Below, piece after piece: positions 27,764 to 35,484 of a stretch of DNA of 64,000 nt (its first letter is position 1; every line of letters starts with the position of its first letter). The stretch comes from Thermoplasmata archaeon (lineage in GTDB: Archaea; Thermoplasmatota; Thermoplasmata; Methanomassiliicoccales; Methanomethylophilaceae): positions 28,720 through 92,719 of the forward strand of contig SUTB01000002.1 of assembly GCA_015063125.1 (NCBI GenBank), read 5' to 3'. A program made the translations under genes and the position numbers. The notes below the pieces were generated by a model. The model was not told the DNA's origin and made no database searches. It saw only the letters and a list, made by a program, of their open reading frames with translations.

Positions 27764-28789
27764 ATGAGATACATTGGCCTAGATGTACATAAGGATAATA
27801 TCACGGCTTGCGTGCTCACGAGCACTGGCAAGCCGAAGTTCGAGAAGAATTTCATCAAGGATTCAGAATCCTGGAATCTTTCCGAGCTGATGGAATAAGG
27901 CGATAAGGAAGGATTCTGCGTCATGATGGAATCCGGCACCTACGCCTATCAGCCGTTCAGGTTCTTTTCTGATCAAGGCGTGGAGACCCACGTGGTCCAC
28001 GCCCAGGCGTTGAAGGTCATAACGCAATCCGATAAGAAGACGGATAAGAAGGATGCACAGACGATAGCGAGGATGCTGAGGCTGTGGAAGAAGGGGGATA
28101 TCGACCTCCAGATGGCATTCATGCCGACCCGCGAGCAATGTGAGCTGAAGGATATCTGCAGATATCGCGAGGAGATCTCCAGGAAGATCAGCGATGAGAC
28201 CAGGAGGATCAAATCTCACATGTCCAGGAACTGCGAGTACCTTCCCGATGATTTCGACAACTTCCAGACACAGAGGGCGAGGAACTATGTGAGATTCAAC
28301 TTCTCATCCGATATCACGTTGATGAACCGTATGGCAGAGCTGGAAAGATTGTTCAAGGAGAGAGATTCTGTCAAAACCGAAGTGGAATCCAGACTTCCGG
28401 ATTCCAAGGAAGTGGATTTGCTGATGACCGTTCCGGGTATAGCAAGACAGACGGCCGTCCAGATAATGTCCATGATCGTCGACATCGATAGATTCGACGA
28501 TGCAGAGAAGCTCTGTGCATATTTCGGGATGGTCCCGCGCGTAAGGGATTCCGGCGGGAAGGAACACCATGGTCGCATGACCAAATCTGGTGATAAAATG
28601 ATGAGGGCGATAATGGAACGTGTGACGGAATCGCACGTTCGCAACTGTGACTCATCCGTCACCCAGTACTACAAACGTAAGTGCTCGGAGATGGGCACGA
28701 AGAAGGCGCTCATAACGGCATCCAGGAAGATGCTGTCGGTCATATTCGCGATGCTGAAGTCCGGTTCGGACTTCAGGCTCGCAGCTTGA
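27764..28789 (+). pseudogene. IS110-type transposase with internal TAA
   Basis: The frame starts MRYIGLDVHKDNITACVLTS, with the DEDD-type first Asp, and continues through KKTDKKDAQTIARMLRLW to a C-terminal transposase_20 domain (VDLLMTVPGIARQTAVQIMS, then AYFGMVPRVRDSGGKEHHGR). A TAA at 27896-27898, between SELME and GDKEGF, interrupts an otherwise continuous 341-codon frame. TAA is not known to be recoded in these archaea, so this is a nonsense mutation or a sequencing error. The RNase-H-like N-terminal part would be lost from any product started at the next ATG (27923). Confidence 0.82.
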
Positions 28790-28808
28790 ATCGGTCTCCG
28801 ATTCAAGC
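28784..28808 (+). terminator. Perfect 11-bp hairpin over the transposase stop
   Basis: The arms gcttgaatcgg and ccgattcaagc with a 3-base loop overlap the stop codon of the transposase. The structure could end the transposase transcript or form the 5' stem of a downstream structured RNA. Confidence 0.5.
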
Positions 28809-29053
28809 CTAACTCCCGACATCCGATGCCGGTTATGGGATGCGAGGTCCAAGGTATTCTGCCGTCATCCTCTTTTGCGGCTCTGACCGCCTTCGAAAAT
28901 TACGGGGTCGACCGAGGACCAGGCTCGAAAAGTCATCTTACGGCCATCCGGACCGTCTAAAGTAAATTGCGTTGGCATGACATGAACGGTGGGTCGGATG
29001 CGGGGATCTATCAGCGTAAGCTATAAACAACAGGCAAAATTATGCGGTTTTAA
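28809..29053. other. Noncoding right end of the IS, candidate bridge RNA region
   Basis: About 245 bases without a credible protein frame lie between the transposase stop and the right inverted repeat. In IS110-family elements a bridge RNA that guides target choice is made from a noncoding end; in the IS1111 subgroup it is on the downstream side, which matches this layout. The region contains several GC-rich self-complementary patches, but I could not fold it reliably. Confidence 0.3.
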
Positions 29054-29116
29054 CGCTCGTTTTTGTCAAGTAAATAGGGGGACCATTCAGGATAATCAGG
29101 TCAAAATAATGAACGA

Positions 29117-29143
29117 AAAATATATGTTCATTGGATTTTATTA
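29117..29143 (+). promoter_or_regulatory. TATA box for the metallophosphoesterase cassette
   Basis: The sequence aaaaatatatg at about 29117-29127 lies about 24 bases before the ATG at 29144, the archaeal spacing for a leaderless transcript. It sits outside the insertion sequence. Confidence 0.45.
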
Positions 29144-30979
29144 ATGAGTCTCTTCCGGTTAATGAGATTATTGGTAAGTTACTTTATTTCTATGATAAAT
29201 GTCCTTTATGAAGATATGGATGAGGATAATGCTGCTGTTGATGACCAGTATTCTGGTGACGAGTCAACATTCCTTATCAATAATCCGCCTGTTCTTTACG
29301 AGTTTTCTACAGAGTATACAAAGGAAAAAGATACTGTAGACAATAGACTGCAAACTGTTCAAGATAACTCTGACAATTTGATTCGTTTTCATTACATTTC
29401 AGACATCCATCTTGATCACAAGATCAATGCTAAATTTGGTGGGAATGCCACTCAAGAGCAATTGACTGAATATGTAGATGATGTTGTAAAATCTATTCTT
29501 CAGAAGGATATGGATATAATCCTCATTGCTGGAGACCTAGCTTTCAACTACTCATTGAATAACTTGTTCTATAGTCGTTTAAGGGCACACGATAGTTTAG
29601 TCTATGTTTTCGTTGTGCTAGGTAACCATGAGCTTACCGGCATTGGACTTGATATTCCCAAGGATGTCGATAGGAGAACGTTCATAATAGACTCTTATAG
29701 GGAAATGCTATCTAGATATCATGTTACCCTATTGGAGAATGATCTTTATTGCTTCATGCGGAGCAAATCGAGCAAGTTATTGAACAGGGAAGCTGTCATT
29801 TCTTCAAGTGATGATCAGTTGAAATCCCTTTTTACAGAATGTCCTTTTCTCATATACGGTGGTACCGGATACTCTGGTCTCGATCCTTTCAATAATGCGA
29901 CCACTGGACTTTATGCTGAAACTCTTACTGATATTGAAGTTGATCGCTCCCTATCTAGGGAGTTTGAGGCTGTCTATGACAGGCTCCGTCCATTTTCAGG
30001 GGATGTCGACATTATCGTTCTCACTCACATGCCTGAACGCGATTGGTGTTCAGGAACCGTACAGCCGGGATTCAGGCATGTGAACGGACATACACATACC
30101 AATCAGAGAATTGTTACCGACGATCTGATATCATATCACGATAATCAGATAGGTTATGGTGAAAGAAAAATTTCGATGAAGTACTTCTATCTAGAGAGAT
30201 ATGCTGATTACTTCAGATTCTATAACGATGGGTTATACAATATTGATTTGGAGCAGTACAAGAATTTCTATCATTGTCTTGATATCTGGCCTACATGCAA
30301 CCGTACTTTGAATATTATCATGTTGAAGAAAGACGGTTTCTATATGTTTTTGAATAAAGGTCACAAAACGTTGTCCCTCCTCGACGGAGGGTTGCTGTTA
30401 GGCCTCAATCACAAAGATATCGATTATTACTACCAGCATATGACGGAATATGCTACGAAAATCATCTGTGGATTTTCCAAGATACAGGAGACATTGGAAC
30501 AGATATCAAAAGCAGTCAAGAGTTTTGGCGGTGACGGAACGATACATGGTTGTATTGTGGACATCGATTACTACAATCATCTGTACTACAACATATTCGA
30601 TGGTTCTGTCATCCCTTATTATGCTACGGATATCGTTAACAAGATTGTATACAGCGATCTCCCCAGTCTTCTCTATTCTCGCTCTCCTGTTCTCTATAGT
30701 AAGATGAATAAGTTGCAGTCTTCTGATGACAAGTCTCTAATGCAGTTTAAACCAGGTTCGTTAATAGATCCAGGTACAGAATATAGAGGTACGGACATTT
30801 ATCGTGTGTCCAAACGCGCTAAATCGCACCAATATCTCTTGGAGGATCGCATCATTCGTAGTTGGGATGATAAACTCATAACAGGGCCTCACAACAATTC
30901 CATTTCTATTGTACATCAAGAAATCGTTTCCATTGCCAAGTCTAACGAAGCAAGCAAACCCGAAATCATTTTGGATTAG
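29144..30979 (+). CDS. Calcineurin-like metallophosphoesterase, large, accessory
   Basis: A 611-residue protein. All metallophosphoesterase motifs are present: D-x-H in YISDIHLDH (Asp87, His89), GDLAFN (Asp131), GNHE (160-163), His295 in LTHMPER and GHTH (315-318). The first 80 residues, with an amphipathic start, and the last 280 residues match nothing I recognise. It ends in TAG, rare in this window, and the frame stays open past it through ATG 30989, so readthrough would fuse the next frame to it. It heads a three-frame cassette beside an IS element. A role in defence is possible but unproven. Confidence 0.75.
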   Translation: MSLFRLMRLLVSYFISMINVLYEDMDEDNAAVDDQYSGDESTFLINNPPVLYEFSTEYTKEKDTVDNRLQTVQDNSDNLIRFHYISDIHLDHKINAKFGGNATQEQLTEYVDDVVKSILQKDMDIILIAGDLAFNYSLNNLFYSRLRAHDSLVYVFVVLGNHELTGIGLDIPKDVDRRTFIIDSYREMLSRYHVTLLENDLYCFMRSKSSKLLNREAVISSSDDQLKSLFTECPFLIYGGTGYSGLDPFNNATTGLYAETLTDIEVDRSLSREFEAVYDRLRPFSGDVDIIVLTHMPERDWCSGTVQPGFRHVNGHTHTNQRIVTDDLISYHDNQIGYGERKISMKYFYLERYADYFRFYNDGLYNIDLEQYKNFYHCLDIWPTCNRTLNIIMLKKDGFYMFLNKGHKTLSLLDGGLLLGLNHKDIDYYYQHMTEYATKIICGFSKIQETLEQISKAVKSFGGDGTIHGCIVDIDYYNHLYYNIFDGSVIPYYATDIVNKIVYSDLPSLLYSRSPVLYSKMNKLQSSDDKSLMQFKPGSLIDPGTEYRGTDIYRVSKRAKSHQYLLEDRIIRSWDDKLITGPHNNSISIVHQEIVSIAKSNEASKPEIILD

Positions 30980-30988
30980 GCCATAAAC

Positions 30989-31276
30989 ATGACAATCGAT
31001 CTTCTGGATAAGAATCGTGAGCAGTTCGTGGATATGGAAGTTTTCAAGGATCTCAAGATGAGTATGGGTAGAAAGGTGTATATCGAACGTATTAACGGTC
31101 TAATGTCATTTATGTTCAATACCCGTAATATACAGGTCGATCAAGGGACTAAGGTTAAGATGATCTCAGAAAAAATAGATGCCAAATATCCAGGAAAGAG
31201 GCGTTTTCGATGGGTTTCATCAACGATTATAATTATTATTCAAGCAGATGTCCAACAATCAGAGACCATCCTTTAG
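30989..31276 (+). CDS. Small unknown frame in the metallophosphoesterase cassette
   Basis: A 95-codon frame, MTIDLLDKNREQFVDMEVFK onward, starting three codons after the TAG of the metallophosphoesterase gene and in the same frame. It may be a separate gene or the tail of a 710-residue readthrough product. Its own stop is also TAG. The last 22 codons overlap the next gene in another frame and look less natural (a run of Ile). No family recognised. Confidence 0.45.
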   Translation: MTIDLLDKNREQFVDMEVFKDLKMSMGRKVYIERINGLMSFMFNTRNIQVDQGTKVKMISEKIDAKYPGKRRFRWVSSTIIIIIQADVQQSETIL

Positions 31277-31881
31277 GTTATTGGCTTTCTGCCGTCATAT
31301 CCGATCAATATCCTAGGTATAGTCTGATGATATTACTTTATCTTTCAGAACATGGTTCAGAACACGATTCTGAATTGATCCATTTCTATGCTGAACTATT
31401 TACCGAAAAGACGTTTGAACGTTATTCCAACTATGACCGCGAGATGTCTACCGATCTTATCGAGGTCTACACATCATTCTTACAGAGTGAGATTCTAACG
31501 TTCCGTAATGAGGCTGAGAAGAATTACCACACCTTCAATCAGCTCTATAACCGTTATTCCTGGGATAAGGTGTCGGAACGCATGAGGATTCCAGATTCAG
31601 ATCGTTTAGCAGGGTACGCAGAAGTACTCCAACCTTTTGACAATCTCTCAGATAATGTCATAGATCTGGTTATCAGTGAGACATTAGATGCGTTTTCCAA
31701 ATATATCGTCAATCACTGCACTGATCCATCGGAACTGAAGGTGGCTGACCGTATATTTCTTCTCGACTACGTTCGTTTGCATATATGGTTGGGCCACCCT
31801 GCTTTTTATCTCAGAAATAGACATTTTTTCGATGAAATAATTGTTCGCGCCATCGATAAATTGCTGTCTTTTATCGAATGA
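31210..31881 (+). CDS. Unknown alpha-helical protein, last gene of the cassette
   Basis: A 223-residue protein, MGFINDYNYYSSRCPTIRDH onward, rich in aromatic and charged residues and predicted mostly helical. It is preceded by GGAAAGAGG and overlaps the previous frame by 67 bases. It ends in TGA. No domain recognised. Its placement after a metallophosphoesterase suggests a shared task, for example a sensor or regulator of it. Confidence 0.6.
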   Translation: MGFINDYNYYSSRCPTIRDHPLGYWLSAVISDQYPRYSLMILLYLSEHGSEHDSELIHFYAELFTEKTFERYSNYDREMSTDLIEVYTSFLQSEILTFRNEAEKNYHTFNQLYNRYSWDKVSERMRIPDSDRLAGYAEVLQPFDNLSDNVIDLVISETLDAFSKYIVNHCTDPSELKVADRIFLLDYVRLHIWLGHPAFYLRNRHFFDEIIVRAIDKLLSFIE

Positions 31882-32336
31882 TTAATATGATTAGTTGTAA
31901 GAATATCAAAATTCTTCTATCTTATTGCTATACCGATATCGTCATTAAGGACGCCATAGAGAAGTAAGGGATTCTGTGCAGAGTTCTGAATAATTTGTCC
32001 TATCGATATTATAGCTTATTCCAAGAGGAGAAGGACGGTTCGAAGGATCAGTTTGATAATCAGACAAAACGCGGAATGAGCTTGATTGATTTCGGTCCGG
32101 TATCCCCCAGCAACAGGGCCCTACATATGCTCCGTGTTCCACTGCCCCATATGCAAAGGATGTCTTGACAATCTGGTTAACGACTTAGAATATGACATTG
32201 ATGTCCTGAGGGAACAACTAGAATCATCTGACTGATGATTTCATCGATAGGTCAGTGAGATGAACGGCCCATACTTTCAGAACAATGAGGGTTTTCGTTT
32301 CGAAGCTTCGAAGACAATCGCAAGTCATCGGAAACT
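31882..32336. other. Degraded intergenic stretch with coding debris
   Basis: About 455 bases hold broken frames. A plus frame from 31889 reads MISCKNIKILLSYCYTDIVI before a TAA. A plus frame at 32119-32235 reads PYICSVFHCPICKGCLDNLV and then LREQLESSD before TGA, a cysteine-rich, zinc-finger-like scrap without a start. Nothing intact is seen. Confidence 0.45.
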
Positions 32337-32660
32337 CTAAGGAACCTGTCCGTCAATCTCCGGGATCAGGTCGGCATCCACCAGCCCGTAATAAGACTTT
32401 AAGAGCATCTCGGTCTTCTAGGAGTAATCTGTTGGTTCCTCTCCGCGGATCCTTGACATGATCGTCTTCGCGATGCCCTCGACCACCTCGGGCTTCGATC
32501 CCTGCAGGTAGTCGGACACAGAGAAGCTGATGGTCTCCATAGTCCTACACCAGCGTACTTTCAGATCACGGTACGGAGCGAACTCCGCGGTCACTTCGTT
32601 GAAGTGGAAGTCGTTTCCGACCTTCTTGAAGGTCCCGTTCAATTCTTCAGATGTTACCAT
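32337..32660 (-). CDS. Small unknown protein with in-frame TAG, related to the SprT-like fragment
   Basis: The minus-strand frame starts MVTSEELNGTFKKVGNDFHF and runs 80 codons to TAG at 32420-32418. It then stays open for 26 more sense codons (KTEMLLKSYYGLVDADLIPE onward) to a second TAG at 32339-32337, with a TGA four codons further. The segment TMETISFSVSDYLQGSKPEV resembles the first fragment of the SprT-like pseudogene at 25281 (YMETVLVDDMFSDAPSWVLE). It could be a truncated metallopeptidase N-terminus or a short regulator. Whether UAG is read here decides if it has 80 or more than 100 residues. Confidence 0.5.
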
Positions 32661-32885
32661 TTCTAAGCAACTCCTTTTCTCTTAGGGGCTTTTCCGAACC
32701 CCGGAACGGAGTTGGAGCGAGGGGCCTATGCGGATGCGGCGAATGAGAGAATATCAAACAGGAAATGCTAGCCGCAAGACGCAATACGTCCCCGAGCGAT
32801 TAGTGAAGGGCGAGGTTCAAAAAGCCCCGGGAAAAGGAGCCTCCATTTTATTTATATATCCACATTTCTTGAGCTGTATCGGTGG

Positions 32886-33782
32886 TTGATTGTGATTTTT
32901 GTTTCTTTGAAGGATAGGTTGAACCCGCCCCGTCCTGTCAATAAATTTGTCAGAGACAAAACCACACCAGAATTCAAAAACCAGGTTTTGAATATAATCC
33001 ATAACCATTATCACACACGCAGTTATGATCCGATGTCATTCAGCATCGATTCTTATTCGCATGATATTCTTCATACATATGTTACTTTCAAATCGTTAGA
33101 ACCCTTGGATCCTGATAAAGAATACAATGATAATGCCGTCTTTTATGCTCTTAAACAATTTGAAGACTACGAGTTTTTTGAGTTCTTAGATTGCATGATT
33201 TACACTCTTTATTCAGATGTACAAATCAGATTTCTTCCTTCATTTAACGAATTCGTAACCGATCTTAATGAATCCATGAAATTGCATGGTATGGATTATG
33301 TAATAATCGAAGGTCATTTGCATTATCGTATAGAAGAAACGATCTTTGAATCGGCTGTTGCTCCTTGTTTACATATTCTCCAGCAGTACAAATTATATGA
33401 TGCCGATAGATATCTATTAGATTCCTTTCAATCTTTCAAAAAAGGTAATAACAATGAGGCAGTCGAGTATGCTGTCAAATCTTTGGAAAATGTCGTTCAG
33501 CATATCCTGGATGTCAATAAGATTGAATATGACCCCAAAAATATGAAACTGCATTATAGGATACCGTTGATTCTGCAAAAAACCGATTCAAAACTATTGT
33601 CTGATAAGATGTCTGATCAGTATATTCAGATTGAAAAAATATTCCAGGTTGCTATGTCCACAAGGAATGAAGTTGTCCATGGTTCTAAAACTTTTGAAGC
33701 GGGCGACCCTTTAGTTGAACACACTATCAATATTGTGGCATCGGATATTCTTTTTCTTGTAAAGATTTCTTTAAAGGATTGA
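32886..33782 (+). CDS. Abi-like protein with C-terminal HEPN-type motif
   Basis: A 298-residue soluble protein. The C-terminal half has a helical pattern with an R-x4-H motif (STRNEVVHGSK), the hallmark of HEPN ribonuclease domains, and the segment NNEAVEYAVKSLENVVQHIL resembles AbiJ/STM4504-type abortive infection proteins. The start codon is TTG at 32886, with a TATA-like tttatttatatat about 30 bases upstream, so a leaderless transcript is likely; GTG 32892 is an alternative. It lies in the defence-rich region. RNase activity is an inference from one motif. Confidence 0.6.
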   Translation: MIVIFVSLKDRLNPPRPVNKFVRDKTTPEFKNQVLNIIHNHYHTRSYDPMSFSIDSYSHDILHTYVTFKSLEPLDPDKEYNDNAVFYALKQFEDYEFFEFLDCMIYTLYSDVQIRFLPSFNEFVTDLNESMKLHGMDYVIIEGHLHYRIEETIFESAVAPCLHILQQYKLYDADRYLLDSFQSFKKGNNNEAVEYAVKSLENVVQHILDVNKIEYDPKNMKLHYRIPLILQKTDSKLLSDKMSDQYIQIEKIFQVAMSTRNEVVHGSKTFEAGDPLVEHTINIVASDILFLVKISLKD

Positions 33783-34643
33783 TCATTTGCCGATTGCCTT
33801 ATTCTTAAGATAGTCTTGATAAGTAATTGGTTTTCTCACCCTTCCCTTCACCGGGAAGTAATGTTTGTCATCGATAACTAAAAGATCCTTGTCTTCTACG
33901 AACATACGATATTCTTCTTGATAATCCCAATTTGTAGTCTTTCTGCATATCGATATGTATGTTGCAGCTTTCACACGGTTGCACAGTTCTTCAACTTGTT
34001 TTTTCTTAACCTTTCCAACGAAAGTTTCTATCAGAACCTCGAACATATCCTCAATTTCGTCACTGAAATCGTCTTTTTCGTCCCCATATATTGCTTTGTA
34101 ATATGGTAGTCCCTTTACTTTGATTGGTATGCATATCCCTTCTTCATTACCACACCATTCCCACATTTTTTCGATGTATGGGTTTGAACTCATACAGCTT
34201 ATATGCCTTTTCATCAATATAGAATCGACATCACCCATAATTTTTGACGGGTCATATGCGGGTTTACCATCTTCCTCGAGCATCTCATTCATCATGTTCA
34301 AAACATCCTCGTTTTCCTCCGTTATAATGTCCTTGATACTCCATAAGGTGAGTTCTTTTTCATCTTCTTTTTTCCCTTTCCTATAATTTTCAATGGTCCC
34401 ACAATACAGTAATCCATTTTCCAACAAATCATCAGCGTGCTCCTTAGATGTGTATTTGTATAGTACCTTTGGTTTAGTCATAAATCCTTCTTTCTCTGCA
34501 ATTTGTCTAATTCTACAGTTCCTGTCCAATCTCTTGAATACCTTTCTAAGATTGCTCATGTCTACTTCTTCTTTACTACATTTCAAAATAACTTTCTGTA
34601 TTGTGTATAGATTATCAAAGGGATCAACATCTTTTTTGAACAT
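33783..34643 (-). CDS. DUF2971-like protein
   Basis: A protein of about 286 residues. The motif KPKVLYKYTSKEHADDLLEN followed by GLLYCGTIENYRKG, and later HISCMSSNPYIEKMWEWCGN, match the DUF2971 layout, a family of unknown function often found in defence islands and mobile elements. ATG 34643 with GAGGG upstream is preferred to GTG 34649, which overlaps the stop of the winged-helix gene. The two are co-transcribed. Confidence 0.68.
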   Translation of the reverse strand: MFKKDVDPFDNLYTIQKVILKCSKEEVDMSNLRKVFKRLDRNCRIRQIAEKEGFMTKPKVLYKYTSKEHADDLLENGLLYCGTIENYRKGKKEDEKELTLWSIKDIITEENEDVLNMMNEMLEEDGKPAYDPSKIMGDVDSILMKRHISCMSSNPYIEKMWEWCGNEEGICIPIKVKGLPYYKAIYGDEKDDFSDEIEDMFEVLIETFVGKVKKKQVEELCNRVKAATYISICRKTTNWDYQEEYRMFVEDKDLLVIDDKHYFPVKGRVRKPITYQDYLKNKAIGK

Positions 34644-34645
34644 GA

Positions 34646-35320
34646 TCACACATCCCTCTTTACTGTTAATCTGTACATGAATCTCTGATTTTCATTCATG
34701 TAATACTTAGCTGGATGTCCTTCTTCTTTTGATATGTAATCCATCTTTGTCAGTTTGTTGACTGTGCGATGCAGAGTCTTAGTAAAATCGGGCTTCCCCT
34801 CGTATTCGTCACGCTTCACGGTTTTCTTTGCTTTACGTTTGCGGTTGATCCAGATTTCATCGATATCATTTACTGTACAGCGTTGTTCAGACATCAGCTC
34901 CTGCACAACCTCCAATTCAGTATCTTTCAGTACACTATAGTCGATGTAGCGTTGTCCTGTTGATCTAAGTTCTCCGTCCACCATGGCTGTGACTCTGTTA
35001 CCCTCTAAGTATCCGAACGGGGTCAATTCCATGGCATGGTAGGGTGCGGCGAAGGTCACATCGATATGGAGGTCGTATTCCTTGTTCCATCCATCTATGA
35101 GCCCTACTATGCTCGTGGATTCACGGACTTCTTCATACTCCGTGCTCTTTCCGCACTTTCTCCGTACACGCTCTACATCGACTTTCTTATCGTCGATTCT
35201 AGAGTAGGTTAAAATGATAATTTCATTTTCAGAGCACTTTTCAATCAATTCCTCCTCTTTATCGGTCAAAACAAAACCATCTTCGAGGAAAATAATCGAT
35301 TTCTCAGTTTTTTCGCTCAT
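34646..35320 (-). CDS. Winged-helix protein with Rossmann-like sensor domain
   Basis: A protein of about 224 residues. The N-terminal domain (IIFLEDGFVLTDKEEELIEK, then HIDVTFAAPYHAMELTPFGY) has an alternating strand/helix pattern reminiscent of CARF-like or DUF6293 sensor domains. The C-terminal third is a winged helix (FTKTLHRTVNKLTKMDYISK, then EGHPAKYYMNENQ). A TATA-like cataaatag near 35350 supports a leaderless ATG at 35320. It probably controls itself and the DUF2971-like gene. The sensor similarity is by pattern only. Confidence 0.55.
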   Translation of the reverse strand: MSEKTEKSIIFLEDGFVLTDKEEELIEKCSENEIIILTYSRIDDKKVDVERVRRKCGKSTEYEEVRESTSIVGLIDGWNKEYDLHIDVTFAAPYHAMELTPFGYLEGNRVTAMVDGELRSTGQRYIDYSVLKDTELEVVQELMSEQRCTVNDIDEIWINRKRKAKKTVKRDEYEGKPDFTKTLHRTVNKLTKMDYISKEEGHPAKYYMNENQRFMYRLTVKRDV

Positions 35321-35484
35321 CAAATTCTCAAAAACGTGAGACTACTATTTATGAATTAGTAAGGTGTGTCCCATCTTGGGAAGAACCCAAAAGGGACAAA
35401 CACCCTACAAGAAGCAAATGATTCCAACGGATTCAAAGTAGATAAAGTCTGTCCTTCCGGTTCTTTCAAGGATAAGTGAACAAT

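Larger units (their letters stand above)
27672..29066 (+). mobile_element. IS110-family insertion sequence, IS1111-like subgroup
   Basis: A 13-bp inverted pair, acaaaaacgagcg at 27672-27684 and cgctcgtttttgt at 29054-29066, brackets an IS110-type transposase gene and about 250 bases of noncoding DNA downstream of it. IS110 elements usually lack terminal repeats, whereas the IS1111 subgroup has short subterminal inverted repeats, so that subgroup fits. True ends may lie a few bases outside the repeats. No target-site duplication was seen, as expected for this family. The transposase has an internal TAA, so this copy is probably immobile on its own. Confidence 0.72.

Noticed and set aside
27896-27898. 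Recoding of the TAA in the transposase
   Set aside because: TAA is not known to be reassigned in these archaea and the conserved genes use it as an ordinary stop; a nonsense mutation is simpler.
32690-32830. GC-rich stretch resembling a structured RNA
   Set aside because: No consistent fold or known RNA motif could be made out by eye.
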